From the NCBI RefSeq assembly GCF_033115175.1, contig NC_084830.1:40679409-40743408 (forward strand): DNA of 64,000 bases. Reading direction: 5' to 3'. This DNA comes from Lepus europaeus (lineage: Eukaryota > Chordata > Mammalia > Lagomorpha > Leporidae). The position numbers and the translations under genes were made by a program. The notes below the pieces were generated by a model. It was not told the DNA's origin, did not search any database, and worked only from the letters and a program-made list of their open reading frames with translations. Positions 22,203 to 32,174 of this stretch are shown piece by piece; within the stretch, counting starts at the first letter, position 1; each line of letters begins with the position of its first letter.

Positions 22203-22890
22203 GGGTGCTGGCACTGTGGTGTAGGTTAGGATAATAATAATAAGCCTGGGGCTGGGGCCGGCGCTGGCACCAGTGCCATGGCTTACTTGGTTAATCCTCC
22301 GCCTGTGGCACCGGCATCCCATATGGGCGCCAGTTCTAGTCCCGGTTGCTCCTCTTCCAGGCCAGCTCTCTGTTGTGGCCCAGGAGGGCAGTGGAGGATG
22401 GCCCAAGTGCTTGGGCCCTGCACCTGCATGGGAGACCAGGAGGAAGCACCTGGCTCCTGGCTTCGGATCGACCCAGTGCCGGCCGTAGCAGCCATTTGGG
22501 GGGTGAACCAATGGACGGAAGACCTTTCTCTCCGTCTCTCTCACTGCCTGTAACTCTACCTGTGAAATAAATTAAAATAATAATAATAATAAGCCTATGC
22601 CTGCTGTGCCAGCATTCCACATGGGCTCTGGTTTAAGTTCCAGATGCTATTCTTCCAATCCAGCTCTCTGCTATGGCCTGGGAAAGCAGTGGAGGATGGC
22701 CCAAGTCCTTGGGCCCCTGCACCCACGTGGGAGACCAGGAAGAAGCTCCTGGCTCCTGGCTTCAAATCGGCCCAGCAGTGTGGCCATGTGGGGAGTGAAC
22801 CAGCAGATGGAAGACCTTTCTCTCTGTCTTTCCCTCTCACCATAACTATGCCTCTCAAATAAATAAATAAATAAGTAAATCTTTAAAAAA
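22203..22890 (+). mobile_element. CSINE split by another CSINE
   Basis: Head GGGTGCTGGCACTGTGGTGT is separated from the rest, which resumes ATGCCTGCTGTGCCAGC at 22597. Tail is (AAAT)n to 22,890. Confidence 0.88.
22248..22580 (+). mobile_element. CSINE nested in a CSINE, same orientation
   Basis: Perfect 16-bp target-site duplication TAATAATAATAAGCCT (22232-22247 and 22581-22596). Confidence 0.93.
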
Positions 22891-24627
22891 ATTAGTTCTG
22901 TCATGTATAGGAACAATTCATTTTGACTTACTACTTCAATATGGTCTGAGGTAGGGCCACTCTTTTTTTTTTAAACAAAAAATAATTTTACTGTAACATT
23001 TAGCACTCATGTAGAAAAACACACAAAATTAAAGTGTAGAACCAAATGAATGATAACAAACAGCCTGTAACCAGCCAGGTTAAGAAAAAGGACACCGTCA
23101 GCCTCCAGTGGCTGTTCTGGTGCTATTGCCCAATCAACACTTCCTCCTCCAGAAAGCATCTGCTACCCTGTAAGGTAACTCCCTGATTGCTTCTCTTAGT
23201 TTTACTACCTACACATGCATCCCTAATGGAGTTGCACTTTACAAGTGTTCAAAGCTGACTTCAATGGAATTGTACCACTTCTGGCTTCTTTGACTCAACG
23301 TGATTTTCGTGAGATTCAGTCCAGTTTTGCAAGCAGCTGTAGCTCATTCATGTGTTTTTTTCCTGTGTGGTATTATTTTGCATAACCATATCTGATGGTT
23401 ATTTGGATTATTTTCAGTTTGGGGCTTTTCCAGCTAATGCTGCTAATGACCAATCTTTTCCTTGTTCCTTGGCACACAGAACATGTATATACATGAGGTT
23501 GGTACATGCCTTGGAGTGGAATTGCTAGAAGCGTGCCTCTCCATTTTAGTTGAAAATGACAATGTTCTCCAAGGTAATTGTTTCAGTTTAAGCGCTCACC
23601 AATTGTAAGATTTATTGTTCCACATCCTTGCCAATACTTATCTTTGTCAGTCTGTTTGATTATAGTCATCCAGAAGGTAGGTAGTAGTATCTCATTGTGG
23701 CTTTAATTTGCTTTCCCCTGATAACCAGTGAGGTTGAGCACCTTTTCAAATGTTTATTGGTTATTTGCATGTATTTTTGGTAGAATACTTTTGCTCCCTA
23801 TCCCTCTTTTTTTAAAAAAAATTTCGTTATTTCTCTTTGGAATTTCTAGGAAGTTAAAAAACAGTCTTGGAATGAGTCTTGTCAATAGTATGTATTGCAA
23901 ATATCTTCTCTCATTCTGTGGCCTATTTTTTTCAATCTCTTTGAGTGTTTCTGATGAATAGAAGATCTTATTTTTAATGTACTCTATTATAGCAATCTTT
24001 CTATTTATGATTAGAACTTTTATGTCCAGTTTAGGAAGTTTTTCCTTATCCTAAGTGAATATATGTATCCTTATATATTATCTTGGAGATTTTATTATTT
24101 GCTTTTACATTTAGATCTATGGCTTAGGTAGATATTTGTGCATAATATGGGTAAGGGATAAGTTTGATGAAAACAATTCAACCATACCAGCACGATTTAT
24201 TGCAGCACCTTCTTTCCAGATTGCTCCGGCAGGCTTAGGTTCTGGTAAGTCATTACACTTTCCTAAGTGTTCCTTACACTTTGGTCTGTGTCTGACCTCT
24301 ATTCCATTTCACTTATCCCTGGGTCTCTCCTCACGTGTCCATGTAAGTCTGAAGAAAACCTGTGAAGTTCTGGGGTGGAGAAGTGTTAGATTTTGGTTGA
24401 GATGGTACTAGATCTGTGAGCAGTTTAGAGAGTCTTGACAATTTCACACGGTCATCTACCAGGTCACGGATATGGTCTCTGCCTTCACTCATTTAGATCA
24501 CCTTTGATTTCTTCAAGGATGTCTTAAAGCTCTCTCCGTGGAGGCCTTATATCTTCTATCAGGCTTGTCCTTAGATATTAGGTCATTTATATTATTTTAA
24601 ATGTTTTAAATTTTTTTTTCATTTTCT

Positions 24628-24930
24628 GTGGCAAGCACAGTGGGTTAAGCCACAACTTAGGATACCCACATCTTATATTGGAGTGCTGGTTCAATTCCTG
24701 GCTACATTTTTTTTTTCTTCTATTCTACTTCTGATCCAAATCTCTGCTAATGTGCCTGGGAAGCAGCAGATGATCCTTCAAGTGCTTGAGTCCCTACTAC
24801 CCATGTGGGAGACCCCACTGGATTTCCTTGTTTCTGATTTCAGCAGGCGTTTGGAGGTGAACCAGCAGATAGAAGATCTTCCTCTATCTCTTTCCCCCTT
24901 TCTGTTGCTCTGCCTTTTAAATAAATAAAT
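24628..24930 (+). mobile_element. Old CSINE
   Basis: GGCAAGCACAGTGGGTTAAG start, with a poly-T expansion in the middle. Tail (AAAT)n. Confidence 0.75.
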
Positions 24931-25236
24931 AAATACAGAGAGGCAGAGAGAGTGAGGGGGAGAGAGAGAGAGAGAGGTCTTTCATCGTGGCTTCACTCCA
25001 CAAATGGCCGAAACTGCCGGAGCTGGGCCAATCCAAAAGACAAGATCCAGGAGCCTCTTCCAGGTCTCCCATGTGGGTGCAGGAGCCCAAGGACTTGGCC
25101 ACCTTCCACTACTTTTCCAGGCCATAGCAGAGAGCTGTATAGGAAGTAGGGCAGCCGGGACTCGAACCAGTGCCCATATAGGATGTTGGTACTGCAGGCA
25201 GCAGCTTTACCCATTATGTCACGGCGCCAGCCCCAT
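24931..25236 (-). mobile_element. CSINE inserted in the tail of another CSINE
   Basis: Antisense copy ending GTCACGGCGCCAGCCCC. ATAAATAAAT on both sides derives from the tail of the preceding element. Confidence 0.85.
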
Positions 25237-25439
25237 AAATAAATCTTTTTAAAAAATGCATTCAAGGGGAATCTTTTGCAACCTTCAGGTGCTCCAGGGT
25301 GTCCTGGCCATGGCTGATCCTGGAGAGCAGCGTGTCTGTGGCTACTTCACAGTCTGCCTGAGCATGTGCCTGGCTGAGACAGGTAGAAACAGGACCCACT
25401 CGAGCGAGCCCCGCAGTACCCATCTGGGCCACCCGCCAT

Positions 25440-25860
25440 TCCACCCAGCTCCAAACCAATCCAGACCCTAACCACAAGAGATCCCCAAATGTCCCCAACC
25501 CTTTGCAATGCCCAGAACAGCCCAGGATGAGGAACATACAATCTTCCTGAGCAACACTGTCATTTTGAGTGGGTCGTGTGCAAAAGAAGCAACTGCCTGC
25601 CCCTGTGCAGAACAGTGAGTGGGGTGCAAACGGCAGGGACATGTGCTGAGGGGGAGCAAGCTGGGGACCAAGAGGCAGCGGCCATGCCTCCCCAACCTGA
25701 TAAAAGCCCTGTTCAGCTCCTTTCGGGGACCCAGTCTGTGGAATCTTTTCCCTACACGCTGTCTCCCTTGTGCTCAAGCACAAGTCTCAATAAACCTTGT
25801 CTGGGTCGGATGTTGGCTGCTTGTCAATGTCCACTGCAAGTGAATCAAGACCCTTAAGTC
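25440..25860 (+). mobile_element. LTR-like block (class I-like)
   Basis: CCTGATAAAAGCCCTGTTCAG in the TATA position is followed about 95 bp later by CAATAAACCTTGTCTGGG as the poly-A signal, a typical U3-R-U5 layout. Sequence on either side (25265-25440 and 25860-26090) is of unknown origin and may belong to the same element. Confidence 0.5.
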
Positions 25861-26314
25861 CGTATCATGGGAGCCTGGAATTGCTGGGGACGCAGGTGTG
25901 GGTTAGTATCCATGTATTTTTGGAGGAAGGCCGAGTCGTGCCTGGTCTTCAGCTTAGTTCAGTACAAGTTACCGGAAATGGTAAGTCCTCACAATGTGTG
26001 AGAATGACCTTCCAGGCCAGCAGCTCTTACGTGGCCACTCTGGCCTCCAGAAAGCCCTGGAGCTTTGACCACTGAGCACTAGGAGCTGCCCCTCTGTCAA
26101 CTCTGGCAGCAGTCTCAGCAAATGAATCCTTCAATTTAAATATCTTTGCTCTCTTTCTGCCTGGGCTAGAACCCTTGTATAATATTGAAAAGGAATGGTG
26201 AGAACAGACATCCTTGCTTCTAATCTCAAGGGGAAATTTTCAACATTTCACCATTACAAAGAGGCTGGCAGTAGGGTTTTTATAAATATCTGTTATCAAA
26301 TTAAGGAAGTTCCC

Positions 26315-26657
26315 CCTTTTTTTTTTTTTTTTTTGACAGGCAGAGTGGACAGTGAGAGAGAGAGAGAGAGACAGAGAGAAAGGTCTTCCTTTTTGCCGTT
26401 GGTTCACCCTCCAATGGCCGCTGCGGCCGGCGCATCTCGCTGATCCGAAGCCAGGAGCCAGGTGCTTCTCCTAGTCTCCCATGGGGTGCAGGGGCCCAAG
26501 GGCTTGGGCCATCCTCCACTGCCTTCCCGGGCCATAGCAGAGAGCTGGCCTGGAAGAGGGGCAACCGGGATAGAATCCGGCGCCCCAACCGGGACTAGAA
26601 CCCGGTGTGCCGGCGCCGCAAGGTGGAGGATTAGCCTGTTAAGCCACGGCGCCAGCA
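26315..26657 (-). mobile_element. Young-subfamily CSINE inserted in old L1
   Basis: Target-site duplication GAAGTTCCC (26306-26314 and 26658-26666). Removing the SINE rejoins the L1 reading AAGGAAGTTCCCTTCTATTC. Confidence 0.95.
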
Positions 26658-26777
26658 GAAGTTCCCTTCTATTCATAGTTTGCTGATATTTATTTGTTAA
26701 GAATGGTTATAAAAGGTTCTCACATGCTTTTTATTTCTCTGTTGAGATGATTTGATGAATTTTCTCCTTTATCTTTT

Positions 26778-27256
26778 TTTAAAAAAAATTTATTTGAAAG
26801 GCAGAGTTGCTCTTTCTCTCCATGTCCTGACCTCTCTCTCTCTGCTCTCCTTCTCCCTCTTTTCCTTCTTTGCCCCTTCCCTCCAGTCTGTCAGGTTTCC
26901 CCCAATAAACTCTCTTAAAAAAGAAAGAAAGAAAGAAAGAAAGAAAGGAAGAAAGGAAGAAAGAAAGAAAGAGTTACAGTGAGAGAGAGGTCTTCCATCT
27001 GCTGGTTCACTTCCCAAGTGGCCACAACTGCTGGGGTTGGGCCAGGCCCAAGTCAGCAGCCAGGAGCTTCTTCGGGTCTCCCACACGGGTGGCAGGGGCC
27101 CAAGGACTTGGCCATCTTCCACCCGATGGCTTCCCCAGGTACATTAGCAGGGCACTGGTTAGTAAGTGGAACAGCCTGGACTATAACCGGTGTTCATATG
27201 AGATGCTGGCTTTGTATGCGGAAGCTTAACCTACTGCTCCACAACACTGGCCTCTC
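26778..27256 (-). mobile_element. CSINE split by a small retroposed fragment
   Basis: TTTATTTGAAAGGCAGAGTT at the tail side, then the insert, then GAGTTACAGTGAGAGAGAGG to the head at ACAACACTGGCC. Confidence 0.8.
26816..26970 (+). mobile_element. 5'-truncated retroposed fragment of unknown source
   Basis: Pyrimidine-rich sequence, CCCCCAATAAACTCTCTT, then an A-rich (GAAA)n tail of about 50 bp. GAGTT flanks both sides, so it looks like a retrotransposed 3' end with its own AATAAA. The parent transcript was not identified. Confidence 0.6.
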
Positions 27257-27424
27257 CTTTATCTGTTAATATGGTGAATTATGTTGATTTTTTCATGTCA
27301 AATCATTCAACTTGGTTATGAGGTACTATCCTTGTTACATGCTATTGAGTTTGTTTTGCTAGTATTTAAGATTTTTCTATTTATATTTGTGTACTTTTCC
27401 TTTCTAATGTCTGTTGCATTTTTT

Positions 27425-27712
27425 AAAAAGTTATTTATCTGAGAAGTAGAGAGACAGAGCCAGAGAGCTCGCAATTGCTGGTTCGTTCCCCAAATGCCTG
27501 CAGTGGCCAGGGCTGGGCCAGGACAAAGCCAGGAACTTAACCAATGTCTACCAGGTGGATGGCAGGAACTTAATCATTTGAGCCATCACCACTGCCTCTC
27601 AGGGACCATATTAGCAGGCAGCTGGAATCAGGAACTAGAACCAGGTACTGACCCAGGCATCCCAGTCCTAGGCAGCATCTTACTGGTAGGCCACCTGCTA
27701 CTCTATCAGATT
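27425..27712 (-). mobile_element. Old CSINE
   Basis: AGTTATTTATCTGAGAAGTA, GGGCTGGGCCAGGACAAAGC, TTAGCAGGCAGCTGGAATC. Confidence 0.65.
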
Positions 27713-28084
27713 TTTTTGGCAAAGACATGCTGGTCTCATTAAATGAGTGGATGGTGGTAACTCTGTCCCTATTTGCCTTAAGAGCTTATGATATAAGATT
27801 GACATATATTTCTTAACTGATAAAATTCAACCCTGAGGTTATCTTGTCCTGGAGTTTTGTTTGTAGAAGGGGATTTGAGTTTATATTGGGGAAACATTTT
27901 CCTTTTGCCTGAAAACTATTCTGATCATTTCTTTTAGTATGGGTTGGCTGCTAAAAATGTCTCACACTTCTTTTCCTTTCATTTGCTTTTATTTGTGAAA
28001 TTCTTTTAATTGTAAATTGACAAATTCTAGTTGTCTACATGTTCTTGAAACTCTTGAGCCTGTTGTTTGGCTGTAGGAGCGTGA

Positions 28085-28960
28085 TTTGCCCTCAGCTAGG
28101 GAGGACTTGAAGTGGCAGGGGATGAGCAACCTTGGAAGAACCCACAGTGACGGAGAGATGGAGTTGGTGGCTGAGTATCTCCACCGTCCTTCCTCCCTAG
28201 TAGGCTACCTCCCAGGCTAACCTCTCGTCATCCCTCAGGGTTCCCAGTGGGATTGAGCTCCAATTGCCCATGATGGTGAGACATTCATCAGCCTTTTATT
28301 GGGTTTTCTTCTTTTCCCATCTTATTTCTCCATTCCCATATAGCACTTCTTGTAATCCGTACGACAGCATTTATAGCTAAATCCTGTCTTTAGGTCTAAC
28401 TTTGGGGAAGCTAGCTCTAAGACATGGCATACTGCAGGGATGTAGTCTTTCGGTGTACAACACAAAGAGGGGTGCATTAGCACTCTCTGCTGTTCTGGGG
28501 AGCCCAGACATCAACACCTGCTGTCTCAGCTCTAGGTGCAGGTCAGAGGACTGGCTCAACCGCTTGATTTCTCACTTTGTCTTTCTGCAGTTGGCATTTA
28601 GGGAATATAGCGGCTCCAAATGCAGGACTCCCTTCCCTGAGTCTCATTCATGCTGTGGATCTTGGTTTGGTAATTCATGATTATCGTGCTGGCTTTCCTG
28701 TGCCTTTTAGCAAACTTAAAGAAATATTTTGTCTAATGTTTATAGTTGTCTTCAAAGGGAGAATTAGTCCAAATTATTGGAAAGGAATTCCCTGCCTCTT
28801 TCTCTAGGTTTGTATTGCACGTTGACACTGTTTATTCTCCTAGCTCCACCAAAATGGTAAGAGTCCTGGGAGATGGAAATTCTCCCTAACATGCCACCTA
28901 GGACAAAAATTAAAAAATGGTTGCAATGCCAAGATGGTTGTCAGTCAAAGACCAGATATG
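28085..28960. other. Unassigned sequence between L1 and a SINE
   Basis: About 880 bp without a CSINE. The part around 28720-28800 has a weak old-repeat feel, but I could not place it. No convincing exon was seen. Confidence 0.35.
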
Positions 28961-28962
28961 CA

Positions 28963-29612
28963 GGGGCCAACATTGTGTTGTAGCGGGTTAAGCAGCTGCC
29001 TGCAACACTCGCATCCCTTGTCGGCGCTGGTTCCTGTCCCGGTTGCTCTACTTTCTTTTATTATTATTTGACAGAGTTAGTGAGAGGGAGAGACAGAGAA
29101 AAAAAATCTTCCTTTCGTTGGTTCAACCCCAAAATGGCTGCTACGGCCGGAGCTATGCTGATCCGAAGCCGGGAGCCAGGTGCTTCCTCCTGGTCTCCCA
29201 TGCAGGTGCAGGCGCCCAAGCACTTCAGCCATCCTCCACTGCCTTCCCTGGCCATAGCAGAGAGCTGGAGTGGAAGAGGAGCAACCGGGACTAGAACTCA
29301 GCACCCATATGGGATGCCGGCACTGCAGATGGAGGATTAACCAAGTGAGCCACAGCGCCGGCCCCTGGTTGCTCTACTTTCAATCCAGCTCCCTGCTAAT
29401 GGCCTGGGAAGAGCAGCGGAAGATGGCCCAAGTCCTTGGGCCCCTGCTACCCACGTGGGATACCTGGATGAAGCTCCTGGCTATTGGCTTCAGTCTGCCC
29501 AGCGCTGGTAGCTGTGATCATTTGGGGAGTGAACCAGCAGATGGAAGATTTCTGTCTCTTCCTCTCTCTGTGTAACTCTGACTTTCAAATACGTAAATCA
29601 TAACAAAACAAA
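28963..29612 (+). mobile_element. CSINE split by an antisense CSINE
   Basis: Head GGGGCCAACATTGTGTTGTA. It is interrupted after GGTTGCTCTACTTTC and resumes with AATCCAGCTCCCTGCTAATG at 29382. Confidence 0.9.
29056..29366 (-). mobile_element. CSINE nested in a CSINE, opposite orientation
   Basis: Perfect 15-bp target-site duplication GGTTGCTCTACTTTC (29041-29055 and 29367-29381). Confidence 0.95.
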
Positions 29613-30017
29613 ACAAAAACACCCCAGAACACACAGGCAGTCTGAATGGGCGGCTTAGAGGGAGATCAACCTTCAGTGAGGAGGGAAAGCCTCAGTTCCA
29701 GGAACCCTGCAGTGGGAAAGTCAAGTTGGAAGTAGGTGGGTGGATGCTAATGAAGAGACGCCCAGATCTGGAAGGAAGGAAAACGAGGCAAGGCACGGGC
29801 ATGCTGTAGTTGTTGAGGGGGCAATTCAAAACACTAGGTTTAAACCAGATCTTCTGCTTGCTCAGAACATTCCTGAAAGCTCAGCGTACATGACTTTTCT
29901 TTATTCTCTTGGCTGGAATTACTTCCTTTTACTTCCATTGCACGCTTATTGCATTTATCTTTTTTTCTTCCTGTTAGCTTTGAATAGTCTGTTCCTTCTA
30001 AATTATTCACTTCTAGA
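29613..30017. other. Unique sequence, nothing recognised
   Basis: About 400 bp with no repeat signature. Confidence 0.35.
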
Positions 30018-30232
30018 TGGCAACTGCGGTATAGTGGGAAGAGCGCTGGAATTACGAGTCAGAAGACATGGCTTTAACTCTCAGCAGCACCTAGGTAAAG
30101 TGTTTGAGACCCGGGGCTATCTATACAGCAGAGATCATAGTATTTACCTTATAGTAGGACTTAAGTATTAAAGGACATAGGTGTATCAAGTCGCGCACAG
30201 TGAGCATGCGACAAATAGAAGCTTCCGTTTGC
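30018..30232 (+). mobile_element. MIR, near full length
   Basis: CGGTATAGTGGGAAGAGCGC, GAATTACGAGTCAGAAGAC, CAGCACCTAGGTAAAGTG, then AGGACTTAAGTATTAAAGG and GCGCACAGTGAGCATGCG. The tRNA-like head and 3' part are both present. Confidence 0.72.
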
Positions 30233-30234
30233 TC

Positions 30235-30450
30235 TAACTACAATGTCCCTGACATTCATTACCTTACTTAGACCTCACCCTGACCTTGTATAGATCTGTT
30301 ACTGTGGGATATTTATCAAAGGAGAAAAAAGTAGCTATGATAGCTTAAATAATCTAACCAGGACCACATCTTTAAGCAGCAGAAAAGACGACTCACATCC
30401 AGGTCTTTCCGGCTGGAAAACTAGCAATGCCCATTGGTCTTGCTTCCCCA
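30235..30450 (-). mobile_element. MIR relic, antisense
   Basis: AATAATCTAACCAGGACCAC and ACTCACATCCAGGTCTTTCC with GGCTGGAAAACTAG fit antisense MIR. Confidence 0.5.
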
Positions 30451-31199
30451 GGATTTGCACGGACTTCATTACTAATAAGCGGTGGCCTTGAAATCTCGTT
30501 TCAGTCTGAACTAATCTGGGCCAACCTTGCAGCTGGTGACCTACAAAAGTGTCCTATTATCTGTCTCAGGGGTACCTAGTTTATCCTGATTTATAAATAC
30601 ATCTTCATGTATTTTTGATCAAAAGACCTTAAGCAAAAAGTGCAGGTGCAAGGCATTAATAGAGGAAAAGCGACATTCACCCTTCCATAAGAACTTTTTA
30701 CACAACCCCTGCGGTTGCCAACATCCACTCACACCGGAGAAGAGGCTTTATGTTCCTGGGTTTCCCTTTGAAAGAGGTTACTTGATTTTCTGAAGTCGGA
30801 GAAACCTTTGAGAAGAAAGCCATGAACTTGGTTTCCTGGAAATAACCCCATAGATCCATTTGAGAATCTGCCACCAGGAGTTGCAGAACTCCAGGGTACA
30901 ATAGGTATACAAGAGTATCATCTCCCATTTACAAGGAATACAAAGAATCATGAATCACGTAACTCGGGCAACCAGTGGAAATTTCCACATCGTGCACGGG
31001 TGATGGCGCTGGGGAAAGGGGGGACACCAGGCCGATCAAGGGAGTCGCTGCAAGTGGGCTCCGCGATCTACTCACTTGCGAGAGGCCCTTAGCTAACGAC
31101 CTTACCTCTCCACCGAAAGGCTGGGTCGCCCTCGCCCCTCGGCCAAGTCCGCACTTCCACTTTAAATACAGCGGCGGGAGCGGGAGGAGAAATGACAAC
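30451..31199. other. Unique sequence upstream of the UBR5 CpG island
   Basis: About 750 bp free of SINEs. A divergent transcript could begin near its right end, but none can be identified from sequence. Confidence 0.4.
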
Positions 31200-31389
31200 A
31201 GAAAGCCCCTGAGGGCGCTGACACAATGAGGGCTGGCCCCGGGGGACACCAGGAGCGGCACCCCCGCCTCTGCCTCCCTCCCCCTCCTCCTCGGGGACAC
31301 CCGCTTCCCCTCACGCCCCGCCCCGGCGGGCTCGCCCCGCGCCGCCGCCTTCCCTAACACGTGCTCGCCGGAACACTCGCTTCCCCGAG

Positions 31390-31656
31390 CCATCCCACCG
31401 CCCCCGCCCGGGGGCTGGGCTCGGGGGCCGAACGGACCAATCGGCGCGCGCCTTACAGCGCCGTGGCCCGACGACGTTGAGCCGCCCAATCGAAAGGGCC
31501 TGAGCGCCCGTTTCCCGGAGCCCCGCCCCTCGCAGCCGTGCCCCCGCCCGCCGGTCTCCTCCCTCCGCCTCCTCCTCCTCCTCCCCCCCCCGGCCGCCCC
31601 TCCCCCGCCGCTCGGGAGCGGAGCCTGCGAGACGGAGAAACTGGGGCAGAAGTGAA
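31390..31656 (+). promoter_or_regulatory. UBR5 core promoter region: two CCAAT boxes and GC boxes
   Basis: There is no convincing TATA box. CCAAT boxes lie at 31437-31441 (GACCAATCGG) and 31486-31490 (CCCAATCGAA), in the same orientation and 49 bp apart, as expected for NF-Y. GC boxes (CCCCGCCC type, Sp1/KLF) occur near 31399, 31523 and 31541. A pyrimidine-rich tract (TCC repeats) covers roughly 31556-31590. The transcription start is inferred, not seen, to lie between the second CCAAT box and the YY1 motif at 31656. Confidence 0.7.
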
Positions 31657-31666
31657 GATGGCGGCG
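31656..31666 (+). promoter_or_regulatory. YY1-type motif AAGATGGCGGC just downstream of the presumed TSS
   Basis: AAGATGGCGGC is the canonical YY1 site. In many TATA-less mammalian promoters it lies within a few tens of bases downstream of the start site and fixes its position. Here it overlaps the start of a (GCG)7 run. The same motif is also the AUG context of a short upstream ORF. Confidence 0.75.
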
Positions 31667-31696
31667 GCGGCGGCGGCGGCGGCTCCTCGCCTGTGA
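31658..31696 (+). other. Upstream ORF of 12 codons in the UBR5 5' leader
   Basis: ATG, seven GCG codons, GCT CCT CGC CTG, then TGA. The predicted peptide is Met followed by eight Ala and Pro-Arg-Leu. Its AUG context (AAGATGG, A at -3 and G at +4) is stronger than that of the main UBR5 start, so scanning ribosomes should often initiate here and have to reinitiate about 420 nt further on. Whether it is in the mRNA depends on the true transcription start. Confidence 0.6.
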
Positions 31697-32032
31697 CGCG
31701 CGGTGCGGGCTTCTGTCCCTCCCCACCTCCCCTAATCCGGACCCCGGCCGCCGCCCGGTACCACAGCGTCCCCGCAGCCTGCCGCTCTCCGCCCTCCCCA
31801 GCCGCCCCTTTCCCCGACGCCCGGCTGCCGCTGGCGGCGGCGCGCCCCGGGGTCCCGGCCGCCGGCCTCGCACTCCCTGGCGCTGTCGCCGGGGGAGCGG
31901 GTGGCGCCTCGGTCCGCCCCGCCGGGCTGCCGGGCCGCGGACGCACGCCCGGCAGGGAGGCGGCGGCGGCCCCTGCGCCTCGGCTTCCCTCCATTTGGGG
32001 ACTGGGAGGCGGCGGCGGCGGCGGCGCGTTTT

Positions 32033-32063
32033 GGGGAGGGGACGGGGGTCCGGGGGGGGCGGG
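32033..32063 (+). promoter_or_regulatory. G-quadruplex motif in the UBR5 5' leader, about 50 nt before the start codon
   Basis: Five G runs separated by loops of 1-3 bases: GGGG, A, GGGG, AC, GGGGG, TCC, GGGGGGGG, C, GGG. This fits a stable intramolecular G-quadruplex on the coding strand and hence in the mRNA leader. Such structures close to an AUG usually reduce cap-dependent translation. Folding here is inferred. Confidence 0.65.
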
Positions 32064-32112
32064 CGAGAGCAGGAGGGGGCCGTCCTCGGGAAGAGGACGA
32101 GAAGGAAGCGCC

Positions 32113-32174
32113 ATGACGTCCATCCATTTCGTGGTTCACCCGCTGCCGGGCACCGAGGACCAGCTCAATGACAG
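32113..32174 (+). CDS. UBR5: UBR5 first coding exon (HECT E3 ubiquitin ligase, N-terminus)
   Basis: The sequence reads ATG ACG TCC ATC CAT TTC and on to AAT GAC AG, then GTAATA. It encodes MTSIHFVVHPLPGTEDQLND plus two bases of the next codon (Arg), so the intron is phase 2. This is the conserved N-terminus of UBR5/EDD1 as I recall it; I recognise no other protein with this start. UBR5 is a nuclear and cytoplasmic protein of about 2,800 residues with a UBA domain, an N-degron-binding UBR box, an MLLE/PABC domain and a C-terminal HECT catalytic domain. It builds K48-linked and branched ubiquitin chains. None of those domains lies in this window. The start context is GCGCCATGA (C at -3, A at +4), which is weak. 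The upstream frame is open back to a TGA at 31501 but has no ATG, so 32113 is the first AUG in frame. The next exon was not found downstream. Confidence 0.95.

Larger units (their letters stand above)
22950..28080 (-). mobile_element. Ancient L1 (L1M-type), antisense, heavily interrupted
   Basis: Left to right it runs from L1 3' region (CTTGGAGTGGAATTGCTAGA, AGTAGTATCTCATTGTGGC, ACCAGCACGATTTATTGCAG) to ORF2-derived sequence (AGTTCCCTTCTATTCATAG, TGAGGTTATCTTGTCCTGGA). That order is collinear with one antisense L1. It is broken by two CSINEs at 24.6-25.2 kb, an LTR-like block at 25.3-26.1 kb and three SINEs at 26.3-27.7 kb. All reading frames are destroyed. Confidence 0.7.

Noticed and set aside
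20537..24411. Short hydrophobic ORFs in the AT-rich region
   Set aside because: They fall in antisense remains of old L1 and are fragmentary.
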